From CAYPJE01 sp964410945 (GTDB taxonomy: Bacteria; Fidelibacterota; Marinisomatia; Marinisomatales; TCS56), in the NCBI GenBank assembly GCA_964410945.1, contig CAYPJE010000069.1, positions 1 to 11,044 of the forward strand: a DNA stretch of 11,044 nucleotides, read 5' to 3'. Made by a program: the position numbers and the translations under genes. Within the stretch, counting starts at the first letter, position 1. The number at the start of each line of letters is the position of its first letter. The notes beneath the pieces were generated by a model. The model was not told where the DNA came from. It saw only the letters and a program-made list of their open reading frames with translations, and made no database searches. Shown here in pieces: positions 1 through 6,517 of the stretch.

Positions 1-1
1 G

Positions 2-1549
2 ATCGACACGCTGTTCGGCGCACACAGCGCGGTGGAATTGCTGGCAATTCTGACTACCGGTGAAAAGACCAGCGGCTATGATCTGGTTCGGGCCACCTGG
101 AAAAACATATTGTCCGGTGATTTTGAGTCTGAGTGGCGGAAGGTTTTACATGACGGACTTTATACCGGTAAAAAGCCGAATCCTGTAGCTCAACAAAAAT
201 TACAGCTTAATCTGTTATCAAAGTACAAAGTGGCTGATTCCGTTTTATCCGTATCCAATCTGGAACTGGTCCTGTTGGCCGATGCCAGCACTTTCGATGG
301 CCGCTACGCCAACAATGGCTGGCTACAGGAAATGCCTGACCCAATCACTAAACTGACCTGGGACAATGCTGCTGTCATGAATCGAAAAACAGCGGAAGAA
401 CTGGGCCTCAAGAATTATGATATCATTGAATTGACCCATGCAGGCCGAACCGTTTCGGCACCGGTCTGGATTGTCCCCGGCCGGGCCGATTATTCCATCG
501 GCCTTTCTCTGGGATATGGCCGCAGCGCTGCCGGACGGATCGGCAACAATGTGGGCACCAATGCTTACCGTTTGCGTACCTCTGAAAATAAATATTTCCT
601 GACCGGCGTTTCAATTTTCCATACCACGGGCACACACGAATTAGCCTGTACCCAGGATCATCATGGACTGGATCTGGAAGCCCTGGCTTCCAAGGCCATC
701 GAACGTCGTTTGCCAGTATTGTATCGCGAGGCCACCCTGGACGAATACCGGAGTCACCCGGATTTTGCCGCCGAACGGGTCGAGCACCCGCCGTTGGTCT
801 CCATGTGGGAAGAACACAGTTACGACGAGGGCTACCAGTGGGGCATGACCATCGATCTGAACGTCTGCACCGGATGTAATGCCTGTTCCATTGCCTGCCA
901 GAGTGAAAATAATATACCGATTGTGGGCAAGCAGGAAGTCGCCAAAGGCCGCGAGATGGCCTGGTTGCGCATGGACCGCTATTTCAGCGGCAGTGAGGAA
1001 GCCCCGGAGATGGTCCACCAGCCGGTGGCCTGCCAGCACTGTGAAAACGCCCCCTGCGAGCAGGTTTGTCCGGTGGCAGCCACCGTCCATGACAGCGAGG
1101 GCCTGAACACCATGACCTACAACCGTTGTGTCGGCACCAGATACTGCGCCAACAACTGTCCTTATAAAGTACGCCGCTTCAATTTCTATAATTATACCAA
1201 GGAAACACCGGATATCGTTGAAATGTCCATGAATCCCGATGTTACCGTGCGAACCCGCGGTGTGATGGAAAAATGCTCTTTCTGTGTCCAGCGGATCAGC
1301 ACAGCCCGCATCAAGGCCAAGAATGAAGGACAGGAAATCAGGGATGGCGAAGTCCAGTCCGCCTGTCAGCAGACCTGTCCCGCCGATGCCATCGTTTTCG
1401 GGAATATCAATGATCCCAATAGTCAGGTAGCCAGGGTCAAGCAACAGAACCGTAATTATGCCCTGCTCGGTGAAATCAATACCAAACCGCGCACCACCTA
1501 TCTGGCCAAAATCCGCAATCCCCACCCGGAACTGGCGACTGATGTCTGA
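2..1549 (+). CDS. actB: ActB, Fe-S subunit of Alternative Complex III (5' end outside window)
   Basis: This is the C-terminal 515 residues of ActB, the large periplasm-facing subunit that passes electrons from quinol through Fe-S clusters. The frame is open from base 2, so the GTG at 32 is internal, and full-length family members are roughly 1000 residues. The first ~260 residues seen match the end of the molybdopterin-oxidoreductase-like domain, which binds no molybdenum cofactor in this family. The ferredoxin-like part follows, with four cysteine groups: CxxCxxCxxxC from base 866, CxxCx4CxxxC from 1031, CVGTRYCxxxC from 1127, and CxxC (1274) paired with CxxxC (1364). The third group has Thr where a fourth Cys would sit. 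The total of 15 cysteines fits three [4Fe-4S] clusters plus one [3Fe-4S], as known for ActB. The gene overlaps actC by 8 bases. The identification is secure; only its extent is limited by the window edge. Confidence 0.95.
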   Translation: MDTLFGAHSAVELLAILTTGEKTSGYDLVRATWKNILSGDFESEWRKVLHDGLYTGKKPNPVAQQKLQLNLLSKYKVADSVLSVSNLELVLLADASTFDGRYANNGWLQEMPDPITKLTWDNAAVMNRKTAEELGLKNYDIIELTHAGRTVSAPVWIVPGRADYSIGLSLGYGRSAAGRIGNNVGTNAYRLRTSENKYFLTGVSIFHTTGTHELACTQDHHGLDLEALASKAIERRLPVLYREATLDEYRSHPDFAAERVEHPPLVSMWEEHSYDEGYQWGMTIDLNVCTGCNACSIACQSENNIPIVGKQEVAKGREMAWLRMDRYFSGSEEAPEMVHQPVACQHCENAPCEQVCPVAATVHDSEGLNTMTYNRCVGTRYCANNCPYKVRRFNFYNYTKETPDIVEMSMNPDVTVRTRGVMEKCSFCVQRISTARIKAKNEGQEIRDGEVQSACQQTCPADAIVFGNINDPNSQVARVKQQNRNYALLGEINTKPRTTYLAKIRNPHPELATDV

Positions 1550-2918
1550 TTATTCCATAGAACAGAACCTGATTACCGGGAACCAGACCTTCGGTTCGGT
1601 GACTGAGCATATCAGCAGTCTGACTGAGCGGAAGACTCCCAAGCAATGGTATTTTGCTTTCGCACTGTCCGTATCGCTGATGATGGTGCTGATCGGTCTG
1701 TTAGCCTATCTTTTCTGGGAAGGCACCGGTATCTGGGGCCTGAATAATCCCGTTGGTTGGGGCTGGGCAATCGTCAATTTTGTCTTCTGGGTCGGTATCG
1801 GCCATGCCGGAACTCTCATTTCGGCGATCCTGTTCCTGCTGCGCCAGAAATGGCGTACTTCGATCAACCGCTTCGCCGAAGCAATGACCATCTTCGCGGT
1901 GATCTGCGCCCTGGTCTTCCCCGGCATCCATGTGGGTCGTATCTGGGTCATCCACTGGTTCTTCCCGGTTCCAAACCAGATGGAAATGTGGCCAAATTTC
2001 CGCAGCCCACTTTTATGGGACTTTTTCGCGGTAGCCACATATTTTACCGTATCGCTGCTGTTCTGGTTTACCGGGTTGATTCCTGATCTGGCAACCCTCC
2101 GCGATCGTGCCACCAAAAAAGCCCGGAAAATCATTTTCGGAATTCTATCCTTGGGCTGGCGCGGCGGAAACCGTCAATGGCAGCATTATGAGATCGCCTA
2201 CCTGCTGCTGGCCGGCCTGAGCACGCCCCTGGTCCTTTCGGTCCACTCGGTAGTCAGCACCGACTTCGCCACCAGCCTGGTTCCCGGCTGGCATACGACA
2301 ATTTTCCCACCTTATTTTGTGGCCGGTGCCATTTTCAGTGGTTTTGCCATGGTGATGACCCTGGCAATCATCGCCCGCAAAATCTTCGGATTGGAGCATT
2401 TCATCACCGTCAATCATCTGGAAAAGATGAATAAGATCATGCTCCTTACCGGCACGATGGTGGGCTATGCCTATTCCATGGAATTTTTCATTGCCTGGTA
2501 CAGCTCCAATGATTATGAATCATTTGCCTTTGTGAATCGGGCCTTCGGTCCTTATGCCTGGGCCTACTGGACAATGATTTTCTGCAATGTGGTCGTGCCG
2601 CAGTTCTTCTGGTCCAAACGGATTCGCACCAGTGTACCGGCCATGCTGGTGATCTCGATTCTGATCAATATTGGAATGTGGTTTGAGCGCTTTGTGATTA
2701 CGGTGACCTCACTTTCCAGAGATTATCTGCCTTCCAGCTGGGATTATTATTCACCCACCATTTTCGATGTGGGCATTTTCATCGGATCTTTCGGCCTGTT
2801 TTTCACTTTCTTCCTGTTGTTCCTTCGTTTCCTGCCCATGATTTCCATGGCGGAAGTCAAGGGTGTTTTACCGCAGGCCGATCCCCATTATAGTGAAAAT
2901 GGCGGGGGAAAACAGTAA
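1542..2918 (+). CDS. actC: ActC, NrfD/PsrC-like quinone-site membrane subunit of Alternative Complex III
   Basis: The product is a 458-residue polytopic inner-membrane protein of the NrfD/PsrC superfamily, the subunit that forms a quinol oxidation site next to the ActB Fe-S chain. The sequence shows about ten hydrophobic segments, beginning near residues 45-65. It has typical motifs such as GHAGTLISA, FPGIHVGR and SVHSVVSTDF, which line the quinone pocket in homologues. I chose the ATG at 1542, overlapping the actB stop (1547-1549) by 8 bases, because MSDYSIEQ is a normal family N-terminus. The longer frame from 1458 would only read through actB in a second frame. The stop codon shares its last base with the actD start (TAATG), suggesting translational coupling. 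The length is normal for the family and I see no defect. Confidence 0.94.
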   Translation: MSDYSIEQNLITGNQTFGSVTEHISSLTERKTPKQWYFAFALSVSLMMVLIGLLAYLFWEGTGIWGLNNPVGWGWAIVNFVFWVGIGHAGTLISAILFLLRQKWRTSINRFAEAMTIFAVICALVFPGIHVGRIWVIHWFFPVPNQMEMWPNFRSPLLWDFFAVATYFTVSLLFWFTGLIPDLATLRDRATKKARKIIFGILSLGWRGGNRQWQHYEIAYLLLAGLSTPLVLSVHSVVSTDFATSLVPGWHTTIFPPYFVAGAIFSGFAMVMTLAIIARKIFGLEHFITVNHLEKMNKIMLLTGTMVGYAYSMEFFIAWYSSNDYESFAFVNRAFGPYAWAYWTMIFCNVVVPQFFWSKRIRTSVPAMLVISILINIGMWFERFVITVTSLSRDYLPSSWDYYSPTIFDVGIFIGSFGLFFTFFLLFLRFLPMISMAEVKGVLPQADPHYSENGGGKQ

Positions 2919-3460
2919 TGAGCGGTAGAACCGTGCATGGAATCCTGGCCGAATTCGCCGATCCCGGCGCCCTGTTCAAGGCAGCGGAAAAAGTACGCGA
3001 TGCCGGTTACCGGAATTTCGACTGCCATTCGCCCTTTCCGATCCATGGGATGGATCAGGCCATGGGAATGAAACGCAGCAAACTGGGATTTGTGGTGGCA
3101 ATAATAGCCGCCACCGGTGCCGCCCTGGGAATGTTTCTGCAATGGTGGACGGCCACGATTGACTATCCGATCATCGTGTCAGGGAAACCGTTGTTCAGCT
3201 GGCAGGCTTTCATAATTGTGACCTTCGCCATGCTGGTGCTTTCCGGCGCCTTTGCCGCCGTATTGGGGATGCTGCATTTCAACCGCCTGCCGCGCTGGCA
3301 TCATCCGGTTTTTTATTCTGATAATTTCAGAAAGGCCACCAATGACGGCTTTTTTATAAGTGTCGAACAGAAAGATGAGAAATTTGACCCGGAACTGACC
3401 CGGGATTTTCTGGAGGAGATTGGCGGTAGCAACGTGGAACTGCTGGAAGGTGATGATTAG
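2918..3460 (+). CDS. actD: ActD, DUF3341 membrane subunit of Alternative Complex III
   Basis: This 180-residue protein matches the DUF3341/ActD family, a small ACIII subunit that holds the membrane part together and has no cofactor. It has a soluble N-terminal part (residues 1-55, with the family-typical YRNFDCHSPFPIHGMD stretch), two transmembrane helices at about 57-80 and 95-120, and an acidic soluble C-terminal tail. The conserved HHPVFYSDNF segment follows the second helix. Its start overlaps the actC stop by one base, and its last 8 bases overlap the actE start. The role in assembly or in proton transfer is known only from family work and cannot be judged here. Confidence 0.92.
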   Translation: MSGRTVHGILAEFADPGALFKAAEKVRDAGYRNFDCHSPFPIHGMDQAMGMKRSKLGFVVAIIAATGAALGMFLQWWTATIDYPIIVSGKPLFSWQAFIIVTFAMLVLSGAFAAVLGMLHFNRLPRWHHPVFYSDNFRKATNDGFFISVEQKDEKFDPELTRDFLEEIGGSNVELLEGDD

Positions 3461-4022
3461 GTTGCGCCACATAGCACTGATAACGCTGGCAGTTTTACTT
3501 GTCATTGGTTGTTCCCGAGGACGCATCAAAGAAAAACCGCCGATCCATTTGAATCCCAATATGGATACCCAGCAGAAATACAAACCGTTCCGTTCCAGCG
3601 ATTTCTTTGTAGATGGCTCCACCATGCGCCAGCCGGTTGAGGGTACAGTTGCCCGCGGTGAATTGATGGCCGATGAGGTCTACTATACCGGAAAAACCGG
3701 TCCGGATATGTTTACAGGAAAATCTCCCGTACATTTTGACGAGCTGCTACTGAGGCGGGGGCAGGAACGATTCAACATCTACTGCACTCCCTGTCATGGA
3801 ATCAATGGAGACGGGAAGGGTAAAATCATGGAATACAAATATCCAATCCCGCCCACTTCCATGCACGATGAACGGATACTGAAGGTCGAGGATGGCTATC
3901 TGTTCCATGTGATATCCAATGGCATCCGCAATATGCCGCCTTACGACCATCAGATTCCGGTGGCGGATCGCTGGGCGATTGTCGGCCATATCCGTGAGCT
4001 GCAGGCCGGGAGAAGTGAATGA
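3453..4022 (+). CDS. actE: ActE, monoheme cytochrome c lipoprotein of Alternative Complex III
   Basis: The product is a 189-residue lipid-anchored cytochrome c that takes electrons out of ACIII towards soluble carriers or an oxidase. The ATG at 3453 gives a clean lipoprotein signal: two Arg near the N-terminus, a hydrophobic stretch, and the lipobox LVIGC with Cys20 as the acylated residue. A TTG at 3420 in the same frame would put eleven extra polar residues before the signal, so I rejected it. A GGAAGG stretch at 3445-3450 lies unusually close (2 bases) to the ATG. The single heme site is CTPCH at residues 111-115, and Met161 in RNMPPY is the likely distal ligand. The gene overlaps actD by 8 bases and actF by 4 bases. 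Confidence 0.93.
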   Translation: MIRLRHIALITLAVLLVIGCSRGRIKEKPPIHLNPNMDTQQKYKPFRSSDFFVDGSTMRQPVEGTVARGELMADEVYYTGKTGPDMFTGKSPVHFDELLLRRGQERFNIYCTPCHGINGDGKGKIMEYKYPIPPTSMHDERILKVEDGYLFHVISNGIRNMPPYDHQIPVADRWAIVGHIRELQAGRSE

Positions 4023-5206
4023 TGCATTACGATCCCCAGACCTGCCAGTTAAAGGATACGGGCTCATTCGTGCGCTGGTCTTTGATCGTTGGTGCCGGAG
4101 CCTTGTTAGCCAGTTTCATTGGCTTATTCACTGATGCCGACCAGTTCTACCATTCATATCTCACGGCTTTTGTCTACTGGCTGACCCTGGGACTGGGTGC
4201 CCTCTTCTTCGTAATGTTGCATCATCTGACCGGGGCGGTCTGGAGTGTATCCATCCGCCGGGTATCAGAAACGATTGCTGCCGTTTTACCGGTACTGGCA
4301 CTGCTCTTCATCCCGCTCCTGTTTGGAATACACAATCTCTTCCATTGGAGTGATCTGGAAGCGGTGGCCCATGATGCCATCCTGCAACACAAGGCAGGAT
4401 ACCTGAATACGGGCTTCTTTGTTACGCGAGCCATATTCTATTTCGCGGTCTGGTTGGTTCTCAGCCAATTATTATACCGTTTCTCAATCCGGCAGGACAG
4501 CGACCCGCAACCAAACATTGTACTGAAACTACGCCGGATCAGTGCTCCCGGTATGATCCTGTTCGCGCTGACGCTGACCTTTGCCGCTTTCGACTGGGTC
4601 ATGTCCCTGGATGCCCATTGGTATTCCACTATCTTCGGGGTCTATATCTTCTCCGGCAGCTTTGTGATGTTCCTGTCATTCATGATTGTCCTGCTGAAAT
4701 ATTTCCGTAAAATGGATATTCTAACCGGTACGGTAACCGATGAGCATTTCCATGATCTGGGCAAACTGCTGTTCGCCTTCACGGTCTGGTGGGCCTATAT
4801 CGCCGGTTCCCAGTACTTTTTAATCTGGTACGGCAATATTCCTGAGGAAACGGTCTGGTTTCTCCACCGCTGGGAAGGTACCTGGAAACATTTTAGTCTC
4901 TTCCTGATCGCATTTCATTTTGCCGTACCGTTCTTCGCCCTCATGTTCCGGGCTTCCAAACGGCATACTTACATTCTACCATCAGTGGCCGTTCTGCTGC
5001 TGATCATGCATTATGATGACCTGTACTGGCTGATCGCCCCCAACCTCCATCATCACGGGCCTCATTTTTCGTGGCTTGACCTGACAACCCTGATCGGGAT
5101 TGGCGGCATCTACCTGGGCCTGCTGATCCGCCAGTTGGGGCGTCATCCGCTTGTGACCAATGGCGATCCCCGGCTGGGTGATTCGGTAAAGTTTACCAAC
5201 GGGTAA
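4019..5206 (+). CDS. actF: ActF, second quinone-type membrane subunit of Alternative Complex III
   Basis: This 395-residue polytopic membrane protein is the ActF subunit, structurally related to ActC and placed on the other side of ActD in the complex. About ten hydrophobic segments are visible from residue 20 to 370. Typical stretches include FVMLHHLTGAVWSVSIRR, FAAFDWVMSLDAHWYSTIFG and WWAYIAGSQYFLIWYGNIPE. The start is a tandem ATGATG at 4019/4022. A GGGAGA at 4008-4013 lies 5 or 8 bases upstream of the two ATGs, so either could be used. The first ATG overlaps the actE stop by 4 bases. This is the last gene of the operon: a strong terminator follows 51 bases after the stop, and no cytochrome oxidase genes follow directly, unlike many act loci. 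Confidence 0.94.
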   Translation: MMHYDPQTCQLKDTGSFVRWSLIVGAGALLASFIGLFTDADQFYHSYLTAFVYWLTLGLGALFFVMLHHLTGAVWSVSIRRVSETIAAVLPVLALLFIPLLFGIHNLFHWSDLEAVAHDAILQHKAGYLNTGFFVTRAIFYFAVWLVLSQLLYRFSIRQDSDPQPNIVLKLRRISAPGMILFALTLTFAAFDWVMSLDAHWYSTIFGVYIFSGSFVMFLSFMIVLLKYFRKMDILTGTVTDEHFHDLGKLLFAFTVWWAYIAGSQYFLIWYGNIPEETVWFLHRWEGTWKHFSLFLIAFHFAVPFFALMFRASKRHTYILPSVAVLLLIMHYDDLYWLIAPNLHHHGPHFSWLDLTTLIGIGGIYLGLLIRQLGRHPLVTNGDPRLGDSVKFTNG

Positions 5207-5257
5207 ATTTCATGTACAAAACATCGTGTCACTACCAATCGGTTTTTATATTGAAGT

Positions 5258-5300
5258 AACCTTCAAGGTCTCTTTATTGCGACCTTGAAGGTTTTTCCTT
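5258..5300 (+). terminator. Intrinsic terminator closing the act operon
   Basis: A perfect 13-bp inverted repeat (5258-5270 with 5281-5293) surrounds a 10-base loop and runs into a T-tract (5292-5296), then CCTT. It begins 51 bases after the actF stop. A shorter competing hairpin (TTGAAG 5251-5256 with CTTCAA 5261-5266) overlaps the left arm. Confidence 0.9.
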
Positions 5301-5443
5301 CTGTTACGGTACAGTCACGATATACGGATGATTCGGGAGTTGCCGGACCATAAAAATGTCAAGACTACGATGGTTAATACCCACGTGTTAAGAACCGGAA
5401 GCCATTATATTAAAAGTCCGATCGATGCACTTTAACAAGGAAC

Positions 5444-5462
5444 ATTATCAGGCACTGATAAT
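5444..5462. repeat. Short perfect inverted repeat
   Basis: ATTATCAG and CTGATAAT form 8-bp perfect arms around the loop GCA. The sequence after it is only weakly T-rich. It may be an operator or a weak terminator; the role is unknown. Confidence 0.5.
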
Positions 5463-5559
5463 ATTCTATTTTGATTACTAAATATAGTTGGTTAATTTAT
5501 ATCAAACAGGGAGTTACGGTATTTTGTTACGGGATGTTATCCAACAGTATTTGTCACCT

Positions 5560-5590
5560 ATAAGCAGTTATCCAAGTCGGATATGCTTAT
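5560..5590. repeat. Hairpin abutting the left boundary of the putative cassette
   Basis: ATAAGCA (5560-5566) pairs with TGCTTAT (5584-5590), and ATCC (5570-5573) pairs with GGAT (5579-5582) inside it. The right arm ends exactly at the GTTATAC box (5591). It could be a remnant of the recombination site into which the cassette inserted, or a chance AT-rich hairpin. Confidence 0.45.
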
Positions 5591-5597
5591 GTTATAC
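5591..5597 (+). other. Candidate left cassette boundary (1R/R'-type box GTTATAC)
   Basis: GTTATAC is the exact reverse complement of GTATAAC at 6331-6337, the first box of the fold-back behind the gene. In integron cassettes, strand exchange falls after the G of a GTTRRRY core. The six following bases travel with the cassette and complete the stem of its attC when it is circular. The match to GTTRRRY is imperfect, with T at the fifth position. Confidence 0.6.
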
Positions 5598-6510
5598 AAT
5601 ATAAATAACAAAGGATAACAAAATGAAAAAGTTACAGATATTAATATTTATATTCTTTTGTTTTACAATATATGCACAATCGAATGATTCATTTTCATAT
5701 AAAGACGATTTTGATAAAATGTTAAAATTGTCTACACAAAAAGATAGTGATTTTTATTATCCACAATTACTTGATCGGTTTATGAAAAATGACACATTAC
5801 TTACTAATAGTGAAATTATTGCAATGCTTGTCGGGTATACTAATTCAGAAAAATATAAGCCCTATGAATTAATGGATCGAGAAAGAGAGATTTTCAAACT
5901 TAATGGTAATGGCGATTATAGAAAAGCATTAAATCTATGCAATTCATTACTAGAAGATTATCCGTTTAGTTTGTTGGGTAACCGAGAAAAATCATATGCT
6001 AATTATAAACTAAATTTGAAAAGTGATCCTGATATATATTTTAATAGATTTATTCAATTAACAAACGCGATTCTATGGTCAGGTAATGGTTTAAATTATG
6101 ACACCTCAAATTTTGTATTGTGTCCAGCAGATGGGCAAACTATAATTCGATTTGTATTGCGCAGGAAAATTGGTGATATGGGTTCAGGTAGGTCTAGTGA
6201 AGGTTATTTTCATGATATACTGGAATTGATACATGACGATGGTGGGTCTACAAAATTATATTTCAATATTAATCATGCAATGGAAAACAGTGTTTTTTCA
6301 AAACAATTAGAAGAAGCTGCAAAATAAAATGTATAACAATTGTTTGCACGCGGACGTGGCGGCCACGTGTCGTTTTCACCGCTCCAGCCAGCTTCGGACG
6401 CCTTCGGCGTAGGCGTGGTTCTCAAAGCTAGTTGGACAAAAAATCGTAAGCGGACGTTTTAACTTTTGGATTCAGTAACCGGATTTGTCGCCACGCCGGT
6501 GAAACAGGTG
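5592..6510 (+). mobile_element. Putative integron-type gene cassette carrying a DUF4919 gene
   Basis: The unit runs from the base after G5591 to G6510 (919 bases). It holds one forward gene and a long fold-back starting 3 bases behind the stop codon, which is the standard cassette layout. The first six bases (TTATAC) would pair perfectly with the GTATAA of the fold-back in a circular form. In the integrated state, pairing of the outer box breaks after GTTA, exactly where host sequence (CCT) would begin. The unit is also far richer in A and T than the genes on both sides. No integrase gene lies in the window, so this would be a solitary cassette or the edge of an array. The boundaries are inferred from base pairing only. 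Confidence 0.6.
5623..6327 (+). CDS. Secreted DUF4919-family protein of unknown function
   Basis: The 234-residue product starts with a clear Sec signal peptide (MKKLQ, a hydrophobic core rich in Ile and Phe, then a YAQ-S cleavage site near residue 19-20). It is expected to be periplasmic or exported. The rest resembles the DUF4919 family, common in Bacteroidota and without a known function. Recognisable stretches are YYPQLLDRF, MLVGYT, YKPYELMDRE, CPADGQT, IGDMGSGRSSEGYFHDILE and LYFNINHA. The middle part (about 95-150) looks helical and TPR-like. An AAAGGA ribosome site (5610-5615) lies 7 bases before the ATG. Codons are strongly AT-biased (AAA, AAT, TTA, ATA, AGA), unlike the GCC/CTG-rich neighbours, which points to separate ancestry. 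Family assignment is from memory of the motif pattern; a role is not proposed. Confidence 0.85.
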   Translation: MKKLQILIFIFFCFTIYAQSNDSFSYKDDFDKMLKLSTQKDSDFYYPQLLDRFMKNDTLLTNSEIIAMLVGYTNSEKYKPYELMDREREIFKLNGNGDYRKALNLCNSLLEDYPFSLLGNREKSYANYKLNLKSDPDIYFNRFIQLTNAILWSGNGLNYDTSNFVLCPADGQTIIRFVLRRKIGDMGSGRSSEGYFHDILELIHDDGGSTKLYFNINHAMENSVFSKQLEEAAK

Positions 6511-6516
6511 TTACCT
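6331..6516. repeat. attC-like fold-back (candidate integron recombination site)
   Basis: A long imperfect palindrome follows the DUF4919 stop codon. The outer arm TAACA (6334-6338) pairs with TGTTA (6509-6513). An unpaired or wobble step follows (6339-6340 opposite 6507-6508). Then TGTTT (6341-6345), CAC (6347-6349), CGG (6351-6353) and CGTGGCG (6355-6361) pair with 6489-6506. The only extra bases, G6346, G6350 and A6354, all lie on the gene-proximal arm, as extrahelical bases do in attC sites. The inside holds further hairpins: 6384-6393 with 6426-6435 (one mismatch, one wobble) and ACGCC-TTC-GGCGT at 6398-6410. At about 186 bases it is long for an attC. It could also act as a terminator between the convergent genes. 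Confidence 0.65.
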
Positions 6517-6517
6517 C

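Larger units (their letters stand above)
5301..5590. other. AT-rich spacer without a recognisable gene
   Basis: I see no convincing coding region here in either direction. The base composition shifts from the GC-balanced act operon to AT-rich sequence across this spacer. It contains two small hairpins, listed separately (5444-5462 and 5560-5590). I could not name a promoter for the downstream gene with confidence. Confidence 0.6.

Noticed and set aside
32..34. GTG as start codon of the first gene
   Set aside because: The frame stays open to base 2 and the protein would begin in the middle of the ActB domain; the true start is upstream of the window.
641..1525. Long (294-codon) minus-strand open frame inside actB
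   Set aside because: It lies wholly antisense to an unmistakable ActB Fe-S domain. Its translation is low-complexity in style with no family pattern, as expected for a shadow of GC-balanced coding sequence.
1458..1541. Upstream start for actC inside actB
   Set aside because: It would overlap actB by 92 bases and add an unrelated basic segment; the ATG at 1542 gives a normal ActC N-terminus and a short coupling overlap.
3420..3452. Upstream TTG start for actE
   Set aside because: It would add eleven residues in front of a clean lipoprotein signal peptide; the ATG at 3453 gives the correct lipobox spacing.
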